Part shown: positions 12,793 to 24,840 of the stretch, piece after piece | Position numbering within the stretch: the first letter of the stretch is position 1 | Layout: the number at the start of each line of letters is the position of its first letter | Assembly (NCBI GenBank): GCA_025991245.1 | Contig: BQMJ01000063.1 | Span: 62,001-126,000 of the forward strand | Reading direction: 5' to 3' | Length of the DNA stretch: 64,000 bases | Source of the DNA: Galdieria partita | Taxonomy: Eukaryota > Rhodophyta > Bangiophyceae > Galdieriales > Galdieriaceae | The notes under the pieces: model-generated | What the model was told of the DNA's origin: nothing | Seen by the model: only the letters and a program-made list of their open reading frames with translations | Databases searched by the model: none | Position numbers and translations under genes: made by a program

Positions 12793-13378
12793 CTCGTCAT
12801 CCCTAAAGGGCTAAATGCTCTTCAATCGTTTGGACAAGTGAAAGAAAAACAACGTATATTCTTCGTTACTATTCTTGGTGGCTCTTGAAGTTCTGCAAGT
12901 ATGTCTCTCTATCTTAAGTTTCGTACGTTGCAGAATTCATCAAGCTTTATTTTTCTGCGTATTGTATGCAATCAGTCTGCTACTAGTCCTAGGAGGAACA
13001 GGCAAATATTCCTATTGTCAGGTAAACATTCCTTGAATACTCTCCAGTCATTTGGAAGGACCTTTGAACGTTTTTTGCAGTTGTATTCATCATAACCTAC
13101 CATAATAACTGATGTGATATCCAACATTGAAGGTGAATAACAAAGAAACTCTTCAATATTGCACCATTTGAATAAAAAGATGGATAATTTGGCGCCATTT
13201 TCTGTAAAACATTTTTTCATGACTTGGTTGATATTCTCTCTTTGTCCATTGCCGGATTTTCAATTCCATTATTGCAAAATTCAACGACATGACTGGCCGC
13301 TAGACCAAACTCTTTATATTGGTTTACAAAAACCCCTGCATCAGCAAACAGATTCTACAAAAGCTACTAAAGTTACAT
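12793..13378. other. intergenic region with presequence-like small ORF and E2F-like palindrome
   Basis: 586 bp between divergent DusA and sigma-factor genes. An ATG at 12901 opens 64 codons whose product (MSLYLKFRTLQNSSSFIFLR..., Arg/Ser-rich, few acids) resembles an organellar leader. I found no short intron joining it to the sigma-factor frame. A palindromic TTTGGCGCC lies at 13188-13196. No other gene is supported. Confidence 0.35.
13187..13199. promoter_or_regulatory. E2F-like palindromic site upstream of sigma factor
   Basis: ATTTGGCGCCATT matches the E2F/DP consensus TTTSSCGC on both strands. It sits about 180 bp before the chosen sigma-factor start. Match is by eye; occupancy is inference. 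Confidence 0.3.
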
Positions 13379-14935
13379 ATGGCAATCATTTTCCAAGCTA
13401 TGGAATCCTATGATAAATTCCAAGAGAGCTTGATGGAATTGCACGTTTACTTGACTAGACGGCGTAACGAGACTCATTCTACTGATATATTACAGAGGCA
13501 TTGTCTCCTTCCTCTTTTTATTTTATATTTTCCACGACGACAATCTAATTCAATATTAGATCTAACAATCGGGTGTTATTACGGAAGTGTTGTCAAATCC
13601 TCTTGCAAAACAAGGACGTATGAGTGGCCTTGCAGTGTATATCCCTCTTGGATAAGATCCAAAAGGAAACAAACACTTTATAGGCAACTACAGCGGATAG
13701 AAACGAATGAGAGCGGCCGGATTCATCCATGTTCCTTTGGAATCCACCGCTGTTGGCACTTTTTTGTCGCAGTAACCTTGTTGAATATGCAAGTTTCGAC
13801 CTGTTTAGAAAGAGACGTTACATATTCTATTCATTCCTCCTGTCAAACCCAAGAAAGACAATTTTCTACCGGAATCAAAGAGGAATACTTTGATTCGTTC
13901 AAGATGCATTCAGAATACCTAAAAGTCAACGATAGTATGTTGAATAAGACTTCCAATCGCAATTCTTCTCCTAGGCTGGGACGATCGAACCCATTTCAAA
14001 GACCTCTTATCGAGAAAGTTCAACCATTTCTCTATCGAAAGGCAAAACATCATCGCCTTGAACATACGGAAGAACAAGAGTGTCTTTCTATTTTACAGAC
14101 CTATCGTCAACTAGAAGAGAAGAAGATGGAAAGAGAATCGGCTTTGAATCGTCGAATAGGGACCAAAGAGTGGTCATGTTTATGCAACATTAGTGTATTA
14201 GATTTGAGAAAGTGGAAGAAGATTGCACGTCAAGCGAAACATAAACTAATAAGTTCCCATCTACAACTGGTCAACGCTGTATGTAGAGATTTTCTGCGAA
14301 AAGGTTTATGTTTCGATGACTTGGTACAAGAAGGTGTTGTAGGATTGCTAAAAGCAGTAGAGAAGTTCGATCTTTGTAAAGGGGTTCGTTTTTCGACTTA
14401 TGCTTCTTGGTGGATAAGGCAATCGTTGCAACGTGCTGTGAATCAATATCGACACTTGATAAGGTTACCTGTCCATATTTCCGATGCTTTGAAAGCCATT
14501 AGGCGCGAAAGATGGTTCCAATCTTATCATTTGAATCAATTACCCAACACAAGAAGCTTATCCGAGCAGACTGGAATACCGTATAATAAGGTTGTCTATT
14601 ATTGTAGATTGGCTCTTTTACAGCTTCCTTCATATTCTTTGGAAGAAAAGTCTGTTACTCCACATAAACATAGTCGCCGTCAACAAGATACTTATACTTG
14701 TGCCTTGTATGATATGTTTCTTCGAGATGACTTGGAACAGTGTTTTTCTGTGTTGGAACCAAAGGAAAGAGATATCCTTTGCTTGCGATATGGTTGGGAG
14801 GATGGTAAACCGAGAACTTTAAATGAAATAGGTTGTATATTTCAATTGACAGAAGAAGGTGTTAGAAGAATAGAAAGAAGAGCTTTAAGTAAGATTCGAA
14901 ACTGTGCACAAGTGGAAACTTTAAAGTATTATTAA
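13379..14935 (+). CDS. SIG: plastid RNA polymerase sigma-70 factor (nucleus-encoded)
   Basis: Directs the cyanobacterial-type plastid RNA polymerase to promoters. Single exon; 518 residues from the chosen ATG. The C-terminal half has region 2 (LVNAVCRDFLRKGLCFDDLVQ, then GVVGLLKAVEKFD and GVRFSTYASWWIRQSLQRAV, followed by IRLPVHI), region 3 and region 4 (VLEPKERDILCLRYGWEDGK, then TLNEIGCIFQLTEEGVRRIE). The N-terminal 250 residues are Arg/Ser/Thr-rich without recognisable domains and presumably include the transit peptide. The frame is open from 13304. Other in-frame ATGs at 13400 and 13787 are possible. It lies head-to-tail with plastid L10, 45 bp downstream, so two plastid gene-expression genes are neighbours. 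Confidence 0.9.
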   Translation: MAIIFQAMESYDKFQESLMELHVYLTRRRNETHSTDILQRHCLLPLFILYFPRRQSNSILDLTIGCYYGSVVKSSCKTRTYEWPCSVYPSWIRSKRKQTLYRQLQRIETNESGRIHPCSFGIHRCWHFFVAVTLLNMQVSTCLERDVTYSIHSSCQTQERQFSTGIKEEYFDSFKMHSEYLKVNDSMLNKTSNRNSSPRLGRSNPFQRPLIEKVQPFLYRKAKHHRLEHTEEQECLSILQTYRQLEEKKMERESALNRRIGTKEWSCLCNISVLDLRKWKKIARQAKHKLISSHLQLVNAVCRDFLRKGLCFDDLVQEGVVGLLKAVEKFDLCKGVRFSTYASWWIRQSLQRAVNQYRHLIRLPVHISDALKAIRRERWFQSYHLNQLPNTRSLSEQTGIPYNKVVYYCRLALLQLPSYSLEEKSVTPHKHSRRQQDTYTCALYDMFLRDDLEQCFSVLEPKERDILCLRYGWEDGKPRTLNEIGCIFQLTEEGVRRIERRALSKIRNCAQVETLKYY

Positions 14936-14980
14936 ATATACCATCGCATCTATTGCGATCCAAGTTTGGAATCATTGGTG

Positions 14981-15762
14981 ATGAAGACGCTAGCAACTTG
15001 CGACTGTCGAATGTTACCGGGTTTTGTATCGACCCCATTGAGTCTGGAAACAAGAATAAACTCAGGACTACTTCAAACATGTGAAAATATTCATAGGAAA
15101 TCCTTTATGGGTTGTTTTCACCCTCGGTGTGCTTTGAAACGTCGTGCATCCGTTCAGGTAAGGAAACCCATAAAGTTGGAATCCTATTTACTTTCTGGCG
15201 TTAGACTTGGAAGATGCTTTCCCCCTCAGTTTTGGAGAAGAAGCAGACTTTGGTTAGAGAAGTAAATGAATTATTGCAACGTTCTTCCGTCATCGTTTCG
15301 TTTCCAACGGAAGGGTATACTCACAAGGAGCTCAGTGATTTGAGGCGTAGACTTGCTGAAACTAAGATCAAAGTAGTTAAAAATACGTTAATGAAGAGAG
15401 CAATACAGGGAACTCCCTTTCAAGCTTTGCAGTCCGATTTGCGTGGAACAAACGCTTGGCTGTTTCTACCCGAGGATTTCAAGCCCTCTATACAAGAGTT
15501 GGAAACAGCGAATCAAGAAAATAAGAAAGAAGTTGCCTTTCGATATGGAGTAATAGATACTTATGTGTTTTCTGGAGATGAGTTGAAAGAAGTGTTGCAG
15601 TTACCTTCCAAGAAGGAGTTGATTGCACAGATAGCGTTTGCTATTCAGTCAGTGCATACCCAGTTGGCAGCTTCTATTCATCAAGTTCCAACGAAACTAG
15701 CACGAGCTATTCATTTAGCTAAAGGATTGGATGAGAAGAAGGAAAGCGAATCTTCGGAATAA
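14981..15762 (+). CDS. RPL10: plastid 50S ribosomal protein L10 (bacterial type)
   Basis: Stalk-base protein that anchors L7/L12 on the large subunit. Two exons (14981-15157, 15205-15762; a 47-bp intron) give 244 residues. The first exon is a basic leader of about 60 residues (MKTLATCDCRMLPGFVSTPL...), expected for import. The mature part starts near SVLEKKQTLVREVNELLQR and contains VIVSFPTEGYTHKELSDLRR, KVVKNTLMKRAIQGT and LRGTNAWLF, with C-terminal IAQIAFAIQSVHTQLAAS and KLARAIHLAK, all bacterial L10 features. Mitochondrial L10 is possible but usually more diverged. It follows the sigma factor directly on the same strand. Confidence 0.9.
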
Positions 15763-15844
15763 ATATATATGTGGCTTTTTCTCATTCTTAAAGACTGCGT
15801 ATTTGTAAGAGACTTTATTGGATTCAGCAAAGAAACTGGCCTTC

Positions 15845-18800
15845 CTAATAAAAGTAATCAAAACGTCGGCCATTTTCACGCTCTCTTGTTTCGTTTGTAG
15901 AAGAATAGTCAGAGTCACTGTCCATCATTTCGTCATCGACGACCAAGTCAAACATGGGAACCTCAAAGACTTGCTCCTCGTCATCCTCCGAACTTTCATC
16001 ATCTTCATCGTCGTCTTCATCCTCTTCTTCATAACTCATTAGGCTACTTTCATTGGAATCACTACTCATATCATAATCTGTTCCCATTTCACTTGCTTCT
16101 TCTTCCTTTTCTTCTTCTTCCTCTTCTTCGTCCAGATAAAGACTAAAAGCGCTCTTTCGACCAGCACCGATTTCAAACAGTCGCACAAATGATTCTGACT
16201 CCATTTCATCCAAACGATAGTCTGAGACACAAACAGCTGCATACGAATCAAAGTTATCCAACTGTAAATCCCAAACACTACAACCCAAATCAACCGATGA
16301 GATTTCACTATAGTCACAAGCATCAAACACCGTAAAAGCCGTAGGACGTAAGTTTTCACGGTTACACAAGTCACGCATACTATTCGAATATCGGGTAGGA
16401 ATACCAAAGGCTATTTCACCACAAGAAGTAAATTGTAGGTCCACAAGTCCGAGAGCTGGAACAGACCGCAATAACTACAAAAAGATTGAGATATAAAAAA
16501 TTATCTGGACACTAGCAAAATACCTTGAAAGTTCTCAAATCCCACATTTCAGAACCAATAATGACTTCGAGACCAGAAGGATGGAAACAAGCATTACTTA
16601 CAGTGCCTAAGCTTTCGAATCGATGAACCATTCTAGCCCGTCTACTATCCCATAATGCACCTGCACTAAGTATCAACGACTCATTTGGAGACCAACAAGG
16701 CCGATTCCTCAATGCAGCAGTTCTTTCTATATCTGGTGGATTTCGAAACTTGTGCAATACTTCTCCTGATTCTGTATGATATAATAAGGAACCAAGTGGA
16801 CCTGCTGCTAGTATCTTTTCTGAACTCTTCGAAAATATTCCGTACTGAGGTGCGTACTCGTCGTGCTGAAACTCCCGACTAGGCATCATTCCTGACAAAT
16901 TGTCTGTCTGCCATAAACATAATTTCCCACTATTACCAAACTGTCGCTTTCGATGACTGTCACTACAACCTAACAGCAACTGTTTGCTATCCAATGAACG
17001 TGTAATGCTCCATAGAAATAAATCATTATCCTGAAGCAGTCTCCACTCTTCATAATTGTCTATTCACGATAATCATTCTTCATTTCGAAACAAAGATATG
17101 AATTCTACTCACCTACTGAATGTAACATAGGATATATGCCATAACGTCTAACTGTTCCTGAAAGTGAACAAACAAGCAATCCGCCGCAATTATCCAAACG
17201 AGGGTTATCTTCTCTATCCAAAAAACAAACGCATGAAATATTCTTTTCAGCAGGATGAAAAACAGGAGTTTGAGAAGATGCGAATTTATAAGTTCTCCTT
17301 GATCGAAACTTTGAAAATACAAATCTCTTGACTCTTCTGGTTGCACCTCTCATCCTTCCGTCTCGAAATTGACGTTGATGGGATAAAACTTCGCGCTGTT
17401 TCATTAATCTTACCACGTTTTTTGGAGCACTGGTCGTTTCCATTTCAGGAATTGGACATCGATGTGGCTTCAATAACGAAAAGGGTGGTAATAGTGATGC
17501 AGGACGCAGACACTTACTATGTTGAGATAATAAATACCCCTTCACAATCGTTTCCAATGAGTTTCTAGAAGAGTGTTGTTCCTGATTCTCTGCCAGAAGA
17601 CGTTCACGAGTGGGCGTTCTAAAACTAGGTGTGTTGAAAGACTTGTTATTAGACATACTGGCAGGTCTTGGAGTCCTACTAGGAGAACCTCCCGTGATTG
17701 GAGGTAGCGGTTGTATGTTGGCTTCTTCTATCAATGAAGAGGCGGATTGATAAAGCTTCCGTGAACGAAGAAAGTCATGAATGAGTTGTAATAGTTCTTG
17801 TTCCGAAAAGCTAACTGGAGTTGAAGAAACTGCAGCTGCTCTGGCAACACTACGAAGTGTTGGATCATAAGCTTCTGCCAAAGCGAGAGAAAGACCACCG
17901 CCAGCCACACGTGAACTCAGATCCAAAGCTTCGGCTCTCAATTTTGTTTGGAATAAGGAACCGGCATCTCCAGAAGCCGTACTCTGACGAACGATATCTG
18001 CAAGTATTTCAGAAACATGAAGCTGGTTCAAGACTTGTAAGATCATTCTCTGCCTTGCCAAACCTTGCAAGGCACGTACGACTAGAAAGAGAATCATATC
18101 GGTCTTGTCGGGAGCTGCTCGAACTCGAAGTCTCCATAGCAAAACCTTTGATGGACAATATATTCACAAAACATGATATAGAAAAGAATGGCAAAACACT
18201 TACTCTTATTCCATTAGACTTCCTTATTGCCTCTCTCTGCATATTTAGTCCGTCATCTTCGGTGACATTTTCAATAGTACTTTTGGAAATGCCATATTTG
18301 AGAAAATACTCAGACGAAGGACACCAACCCTTCGGATGTACAAGATTACAGATAACTCTCAAGGAAGCTGCAACTACAAGATATTCACGATGAAAACGAG
18401 GACCTGCTGCCCTCACAATCAATGACAATACACCACCATCTTCAGGAGAGTAAGAAGATTCGTCATCTACTGCATCCATATCACCAACCATAAAATTAGA
18501 AGGAAGAGAAAGAAGCCTTTCATGATATACAAGGGGAACAGTTAATACTTCCAAAATTTCTAAGACATATTGAGTAACTGTTGAAGAATGTGATCTTAGA
18601 GCAGCCGAAATACGTGATGTTAAAATAGCAAATCCATCCTGTTCCACAATTATTTCTATGGCCTTCCCATAATAATGATGAGTGAACATTTCAGAAAGAC
18701 GAAGCTTCTTCTTCTGTAGGCAATAGGCTCTTAAAATAGCAAAAGCAGTAGCAAGACTTTCCGAGTCCAGTGCTAAGGCTACACAGAAATCCATACCTTT

Positions 18801-20400
18801 GAAGGACCCACATTTGATATACTCTGCTAAAAGAGTCATTTCCGATCGAACCAACTGTCTCAATGCATGTAAAATATATTCTGAAGTGTATTCTACCAAC
18901 TCGTTTTGTATATCAACTTCACTATTCATTTCTAAACTTTCTTCATGCCACGTAATTGCTTCTAATAGTATTTGCGTTCCATGTAGCTTATTGAATCGAG
19001 TATAAAAGCGAGGATGTTGAATGGCCGAAGCTATAAATTGAGCTGCATTCTTACGAACACTCTTTTGATGACTTTCGATAAATCTCAAACCCAACTTTAT
19101 AAGATTGGTACATTTTTCAACTCCATCCGGAAGTCGACAAATTGTTTCCAGCACCTATTCTATTCATGTTACAAGCAATCAAAATAAGAGTTCTACAGCT
19201 TACCTGAGGAATGAGTGCAAGCTGTGACAAGCACATGGATAAACCATATTGTAAATATGGAAGAGGCGGAACACGTAATAACACATCCATTCCAGACTTT
19301 TCTACCAACTGCTTTCCAAATGCTTTATGGGCTAATAATGAGGAAACCATATGAAGCGCTTCATCTACAATCTGAACATTCATCGCAGGATCACACTGTG
19401 TCAATATAGTAGATATACATTGGAGACCTCGAAATTCCGCCAATATATGCGGTAAAATTTCTTCGTAGTCTCCGATAGACTCTAAGAGATGTAAAAGAAA
19501 TTGAAACTCACGAGCAATTGCCATTTCTGTGTAATCGAGATTGCCTGAACTGCTCTTTCTTCGAACCTCTTCAAAATAAAACTTCCTATTAACTGTCTGA
19601 ATAACCACTGAGCTATCATTGACTCGAGTGGACTCCATGTCGTGAGCAGCATTGGGACCAAGCACCAGAGTAAACAACCTAGTAACAGCAGTGGTTCCTA
19701 GACCTTCTCGAATAATCGAATCCGCAACCTCTGGAATCATCTCCGAGATATATGCAAGGAGGCCAGTTGTCCAAGATCGCAAAGCCAAGCTTTCTTCATC
19801 ACTACTGTCTGAAGCATTGAACCATTCAAACAAGGCATTCAAAACTGATTCTATCATTGGACTCATACATATAGTAAGAACTACATAAAGCAACTGAAAA
19901 CTTACCATCGCTAGCCATATCTGCAAACTCTTCCTCGCCACTTTCCAAACAAGCAATACACAGCCTCGACCAAGCACCAAAGACTTGCTTCTGGAAGTTG
20001 GCGGCCAAGTTATTCTGAGTTGACAAAGTGGCTGAAACTCTTGAAAACCAGTTCCTGGCAGCGGATATAATTTCTTCCGATTCCAAAAGAGTTCCTAAAG
20101 CAATTCCAATAGGAAAATCGTCTCTTTCGTTATCTATGGCATCTGTAGCAGTTTCTCTAAAGCGTTCTTCATATTCTTCCAATACGGCGGCTAAACCGTG
20201 AATCCGTGAAGCAAGCAATTGCAGTTCTGTTGGATTATCGTCTGTTTCTGTTAGTGCATTTACAACCTAGTTTTATTGGTTTACAAAGCCTTCAAGTTCG
20301 AGGGTTTACATACTCCTTCTATTAGGACGTCCATTTGAGCCTCTATTGCTGCGTTATCCGCGTTGTTGGATAACTCATAGTTTGTTGTGTTGTGTGACAT
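15845..20400 (-). CDS. DCAF1: DCAF1 (VprBP)-like CUL4-DDB1 substrate receptor
   Basis: Large scaffold and receptor of CRL4 ubiquitin ligases. The first exon begins at ATG 20400 (MSHNTTNYELSNNADNAAIE) and the chain reads through about seven exons with short introns. The N-terminal half is armadillo-like helices (for example GSFKGMDFCVALALDSESLA). A LisH motif follows (EQELLQLIHDFLRSRKLYQS, then ASSLIEEANI), then SPSRTP-type low complexity. A WD40 propeller has CVCFLDREDNPRLDNCGGLL, GALWDSRRARMVHRFESLG and GSEMWDLRTFKVF, whose WDSR and WDLR are the paired WDxR motifs that bind DDB1. The C-terminus is a long Glu/Asp-rich tail, characteristic of DCAF1. Exact exon joins were not all checked. Confidence 0.88.
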
Positions 20401-20808
20401 ATTCTTACAAGTATATCTAATTTAATATATATCCATAGAACAACCGAAGCTACTGGAACCCAACTTAGCCTTGCGCCCCTCGGCCAAGAAGTTCCATGGA
20501 AAATGAATAACCAATGCAAGGAAGTTTCATATATCCTTTATATATGTATATATGTATATATGCTCTAAAAGTCAAGGAGAAATCCGCGTCCATAACCCGA
20601 AAATTTTCAAACACCTAAAATAAAAATAAAGTTTTGTAGCTTCAATGACTTGAAGGATATCCTACTTTCCACTGGACAATACTGCCTGTGCACGAGACTT
20701 GGCATTGATCATTAATTCACTGCTCGACAAGAGTTGTGGTTGGGCTTCTGATGATTTTTTATATTGGCTTATTGATCAACTTGCGTTAGTTTCAATATAT
20801 TTTCATTC
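20401..20808. other. intergenic region, divergent promoters
   Basis: About 408 bp between the DCAF1 and aminopeptidase starts. It contains a TATATATGTATATATG stretch around 20540-20560 and no supported gene. Both promoters must lie here. Confidence 0.6.
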
Positions 20809-22821
20809 ATGATTGGATGGCTGCTTAAGATTAAGAATACAAGTGGACTGAAGTTGGTATTTCGGGAGGTCGATGAAGACCTTGGCTCGGATACCGTGAT
20901 TGTTTTTGGTAACTTGTGACTTTCAGTATTATATTGCATCGTTTGAATGGTTGTGTGTAGGAAGAAGACAGTGTATTCAAGAATACTATAAAATATCTCC
21001 GTTCCTCGTGAAGAATAGAGACACATTTCCTGGTCTTACTACAGCTTTGGAGGCACTGACCGAAAACGAACAATTGACTCTGTTGGACACGAGTGGAAGA
21101 AGAAGATTAGTGAGAATACATATGAATAAGTTGAAATTTCCTACTGAGTGTATTTCAAAAGATAATTTGTACCTATGGCGGTGTGTCGAGCAAGAGAAAC
21201 TGTCCCTGTCGACCGGATCTTGTGAAGGAACTTGTTACGAAAGTGGCACACGTAACAGGTTCAATGGAAATTCATTCCATGTAAGAACAATATTGGACAA
21301 TGTGAATAGTAAAACTAATTCCTGGAAACAGTGTATTTAGTCCAGAAGATTGTTTTCCTATAGGACTAGCTGTCGCCAGAGCATTTCCTATGTATTCTCG
21401 TAAGACAACAAATTCGAGGTAATATTATCATCAGCGAGGATACTACAGGAGTCTCATATCTTTGAAAGATGTCCCAGTCTAGTCACTGTCATGTTTGGTT
21501 ATGCAACTCGCAATATTGTGGAACTTGCTAAAACTGATTATATTGCTGCTGCAGCTGTAAGTTTCTTTTTATGGATTTTTATTGTTCATGAATTCCCACT
21601 TTTTATAGGATGGTGTCCGTATTGCAGCCTATTTGGTGGATGTTCCTTGTAATGAGTTGAATACGGATAACTTTTATGAGCATTGTTGCAGACTTGCCTT
21701 ATGCCTGGGTGGAAAGGAAGCAGATGTGTCTTTGCGTTGTATACGAGGAGAAGAGTTGAAGAAGGAAGGACTGCATTTATTATATGGTGTTGGAAAGGCG
21801 GCTGCTTATCCTAGCAATCTGACTATTTTGAGCTATACACCTCAACATGCTGAGAAGACCATTTGTTGGTAACGTATCGTTATATTTATGTTTGTATTTA
21901 TTGAGATTGGTTTGATGTAGGGTTGGCAAAGGAATTGTTTATGATTGTGGAGGAACGGCACTCAAGTCTGCTGATAGTTTGAGAGGAATGAAACGCGACT
22001 TGGGTGGAGCGGCTGCAGTTTTGGGAGCCTTTCAAGCTGCAGTTCGTTCGCATTTTCCTTGGAGAATTCATGCTGTGTTTTGTGTAGCAGAAAATCAAAT
22101 ATCTCATTTGGTATGTTTGAAGTGTTTCTCGCTATTGAACAAGGACATAACTCTATATATAGGCTACCCGAATAGATGATATTGAAGTTGCCTATTCAGG
22201 AAGAACGGTTGAAATCAACAATACCGATGCAGAGGTAATAAAGAGTTTCAAGTTTTGGCATCTTTTAAGAGTTAAAAAAGGGCCGAATGGTGCTGGCGGA
22301 CGGTATTTGCTTTGCTTGTAAGAACTTTTTGCCTGACATTATTATCGATCTTGCTACTTTAACTGCCGTACACACTATAGCAACTGTAAGTAAAACTTGC
22401 TAGTATAATTTTTATATCCATTGGTTTTAGGGTCGCAGGATTGCTGCATTTTACACTGCATCGGAAGAACTGGAAAGGTTGGCAATCCAGGCAGGTATTG
22501 CTTGTGGTGAATTGTGTCATCCATTGCCCTTTTATCCAGAATTCTGGCATGAAATGCTTTTCTCAGATGTTGCAGATATGAAGGTGAGTTTTTTGTTGGG
22601 AAATAGGAAGAAAGAATATGTCTCTGATATACGAATAGAACTCTGTGCTACGTCGGGACAACTGTCCTTCCGCATGTGCAGCACATTTTATTATGGAACA
22701 CATTCCATCCAGTTACATTCAGAAGTGGATCCATTTTGATATTGCTGGTCCTGCAAGTGATATGGACAGAGGTACTGGATTTGGTGTTGGTTTACTTCTC
22801 AAACTGTTGGAAGCGTTATGA
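20809..22821 (+). CDS. M17 leucyl aminopeptidase, NPEPL1-like
   Basis: Two-zinc exopeptidase that removes N-terminal residues from peptides. Multi-exon, beginning MIGWLLKIKNTSGLKLVFRE. The C-terminal catalytic domain is clear: DGVRIAAYLVDVPCNELNTD, WVGKGIVYDCGGTALKSADS (metal ligands), GMKRDLGGAAAVLGAFQAA, CVAENQISHLATRIDD, INNTDAEGRMVLADGICFAC (NTDAEGR spliced across an intron after GAG), DLATLTAVHTIATGRR and GFGVGLLLKLLEAL. MKRDxGGAA and the VxENxxSxxATRxDD block are closer to NPEPL1 than to classical LAP. One junction near 21245-21310 is ambiguous: the frame is restored by a 59-bp intron starting GTAACAGG. Location is probably cytosolic; no leader is evident. Confidence 0.88.
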
Positions 22822-22867
22822 GAGACAAATATAAACGACAAATATTTACTGTGCTATTTTGGACATA

Positions 22868-23656
22868 TTAACTAGACTGTAATATGGAACTGCCTAATAT
22901 ACTGTGGAATAACAAGAGTACCATAGTAACGGTTCCTAGATATGCATGTACCTTTCTGCCACTCATTCTCTTTGTCGGCGTAGTACCAAAACCACTAAAA
23001 GCAATCCAAGCATTGACAGTCAATCCTAAGAGAACTGCAAACGCAGAAAGTGCATGAGGGCTTTTCCAAACAGGATATCCCTGCATGGCAACGCTTAGAG
23101 TACCTCCCGAAGCACTTGAGAGACTCTTGAATACCCACACAAACATAACTTCTGTTTCAATGAAGCTTACCCAGCAAATGCCAATAGCCAAAAGGCCGTG
23201 GCAAGATTACTATGAAAGGATTTCTGCTTAACGCCTTTTTTCTTATCAGGATTCAGTCTACCCATCCTAAATAAAGTGAGTAAAAAGTTTTTGCGATAGA
23301 GTCAAGTACCATCCATAATAGGCAGTGGCACCTCCGAGAAAAACAATCATAATAGCCATCATTACAGGATGTCCATACTTTTCTACACTTTCTGGAATAC
23401 CCAGAGTTTTAAAGTAATCTGCTATTCTTTGGATCACAAGGGGGTTAGAAGTCACCGTCTTTTCAGCAATTGTAGCTATTGGGTACTCCCAACCCAGATG
23501 TGACCGAAGAGAAAAGGTTAGAGAAGAATGTTGTCTCCTACGAGGAATACATGAACAAAAACATTTCTTATCAACGCTTTTAAAGCCCTGAATTGCCAAA
23601 GTAGTCTGAGATCCAAAGTAAGTTGCAGCAAATGCCATAGCATGCGAGGAGATCAT
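22868..23656 (-). CDS. DUF4079-family plastid membrane protein
   Basis: Unknown function; the family is shared by cyanobacteria and plastids. Three exons are joined by introns at about 23271-23310 and 23120-23170. I chose ATG 23656 (MISSHAMAFAATYFGSQTTL), which begins a leader-like region with a Cys/Arg cluster; an earlier ATG at 23764 is possible. The mature part has PVMMAIMIVFLGGATAYYGW, MGRLNPDKKKGVKQK, NLATAFWLLAFAG, GGTLSVAMQGYPVWKSPHAL, GLTVNAWIAFSGFG and GRKVHAYLGTVTMVLLLFH, giving about four membrane segments. The conserved SPH and R-x-x-H residues may bind haem or pigment, but that is inference. It is convergent with the aminopeptidase, 46 bp apart. Confidence 0.72.
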
Positions 23657-23941
23657 CTTGATGCTCCCACAGTGAAAGAAGAGAGTAACATTTGAAATAT
23701 CTATTCTTCCAATGGAGACATACTGTATGTTGCTTTCATCAAAATAGAGCGAATAAACTTTCAACTATGCAATAAACTGGTTTGCATAATATCTATTGAA
23801 GCATATTGTTCGTCTCTGGTGATTGCAGTCTTTCCAACTTGGCCAAATATGGACGATGGCCGTTCGTCGTGCTATTGTGAAGGAACAATGACGACGCCTT
23901 CCTGTGTCATCAAGTGTGTCCTCTAAAACACAACTTTTCAA

Positions 23942-24766
23942 AATGCAAAGAATGTTGACAAGTCGTTGGTTATTTTCACTTTGTCGAAGTGTCAAAAGTA
24001 CAGGTGTTGTCCCTTCTATAGGCGGCAACCGTACAAGACAGATATTACCTCATCGCAAACACTTCACAACAAATACAGTAAAAGAAGAAGACAGCTGGAA
24101 GCAAAACCTAAAGTATTATATGATTGGTGGAACGTTTCTAATAGTGGTTTTGCCAGGATGCTGCCTTTACTTAGGTTATTTGCTTTCTCAGCGTTCTTTC
24201 AAAGTTTCAGTGGATCCTTGGAAATACAAAACAGAAGCAAGTTGGTATTTGGCAGTAGCCCATTATATTGTTGTAGAAACAGGGCCCTGTTTTTTGATGA
24301 CTCAAGGAGAAGGTCAAGTAGTGAACGCTAGAATTGTTGACCCTTTAGAGCCAGAACGAGGCTTGGAGCAAGTTTACTTTGCTTCCAATCCGAATACGAG
24401 AAAGGTATGTAACTGTTACTATCAACTTTGGCTAGAAGCCAACTCTCTTTTGCATAGATACTGGAAATAGAACAGAATCCAAGAGTGTCTTTAGCTTTTT
24501 ATCTACCAGGTCAAATATCTTATGTAGTCCTTCAAGGATTCGCAAGGATTATCAAAGATCCTTTTATTAAAAAGCGTTTTTGGAAACCAGCATGGAAGTT
24601 CTTCTATCCTCAAGGACCTGAAGGAGATGACTGTGTGATAGTTCAAGTTTTAGTTGATCATATTGAACTGATAAGTCACGAGCACGGCATAAGTCCAAGT
24701 TGGAAAGCAGCTATACTGAAAAGAGATATAAAGCAAAGAACGACATGGAATTTGGTACAAAAATAG
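23942..24766 (+). CDS. mitochondrial pyridoxamine 5'-phosphate oxidase-like FMN-binding protein
   Basis: Split-barrel flavin-binding family; activity unassigned. Two exons joined by an intron at about 24404-24458. The leader MQRMLTSRWLFSLCRSVKST is Arg-rich and free of acids, a good mitochondrial presequence, and is followed by a membrane-spanning stretch (MIGGTFLIVVLPGCCLYLGY). The barrel reads GPCFLMTQGEGQVVNARIVD, QVYFASNPNTRKILEIEQNP, VSLAFYLPGQISYVVLQGFA and RFWKPAWKFFYPQGPEGDDC, matching the general-stress-protein-26/PNPOx-like pattern (R-x-V-D, KxxEIxxNP, Wxxxxxxff). A haem-degrading HugZ-like role is an alternative. Combination of transmembrane anchor and split barrel suggests an inner-membrane-tethered enzyme. 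Confidence 0.65.
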
Positions 24767-24840
24767 ATTAGATCATATTACATATGATAGGAATCTTTAC
24801 TCGACCCAAGAAGAATATTCCTCCATATACAAAGGTATAG

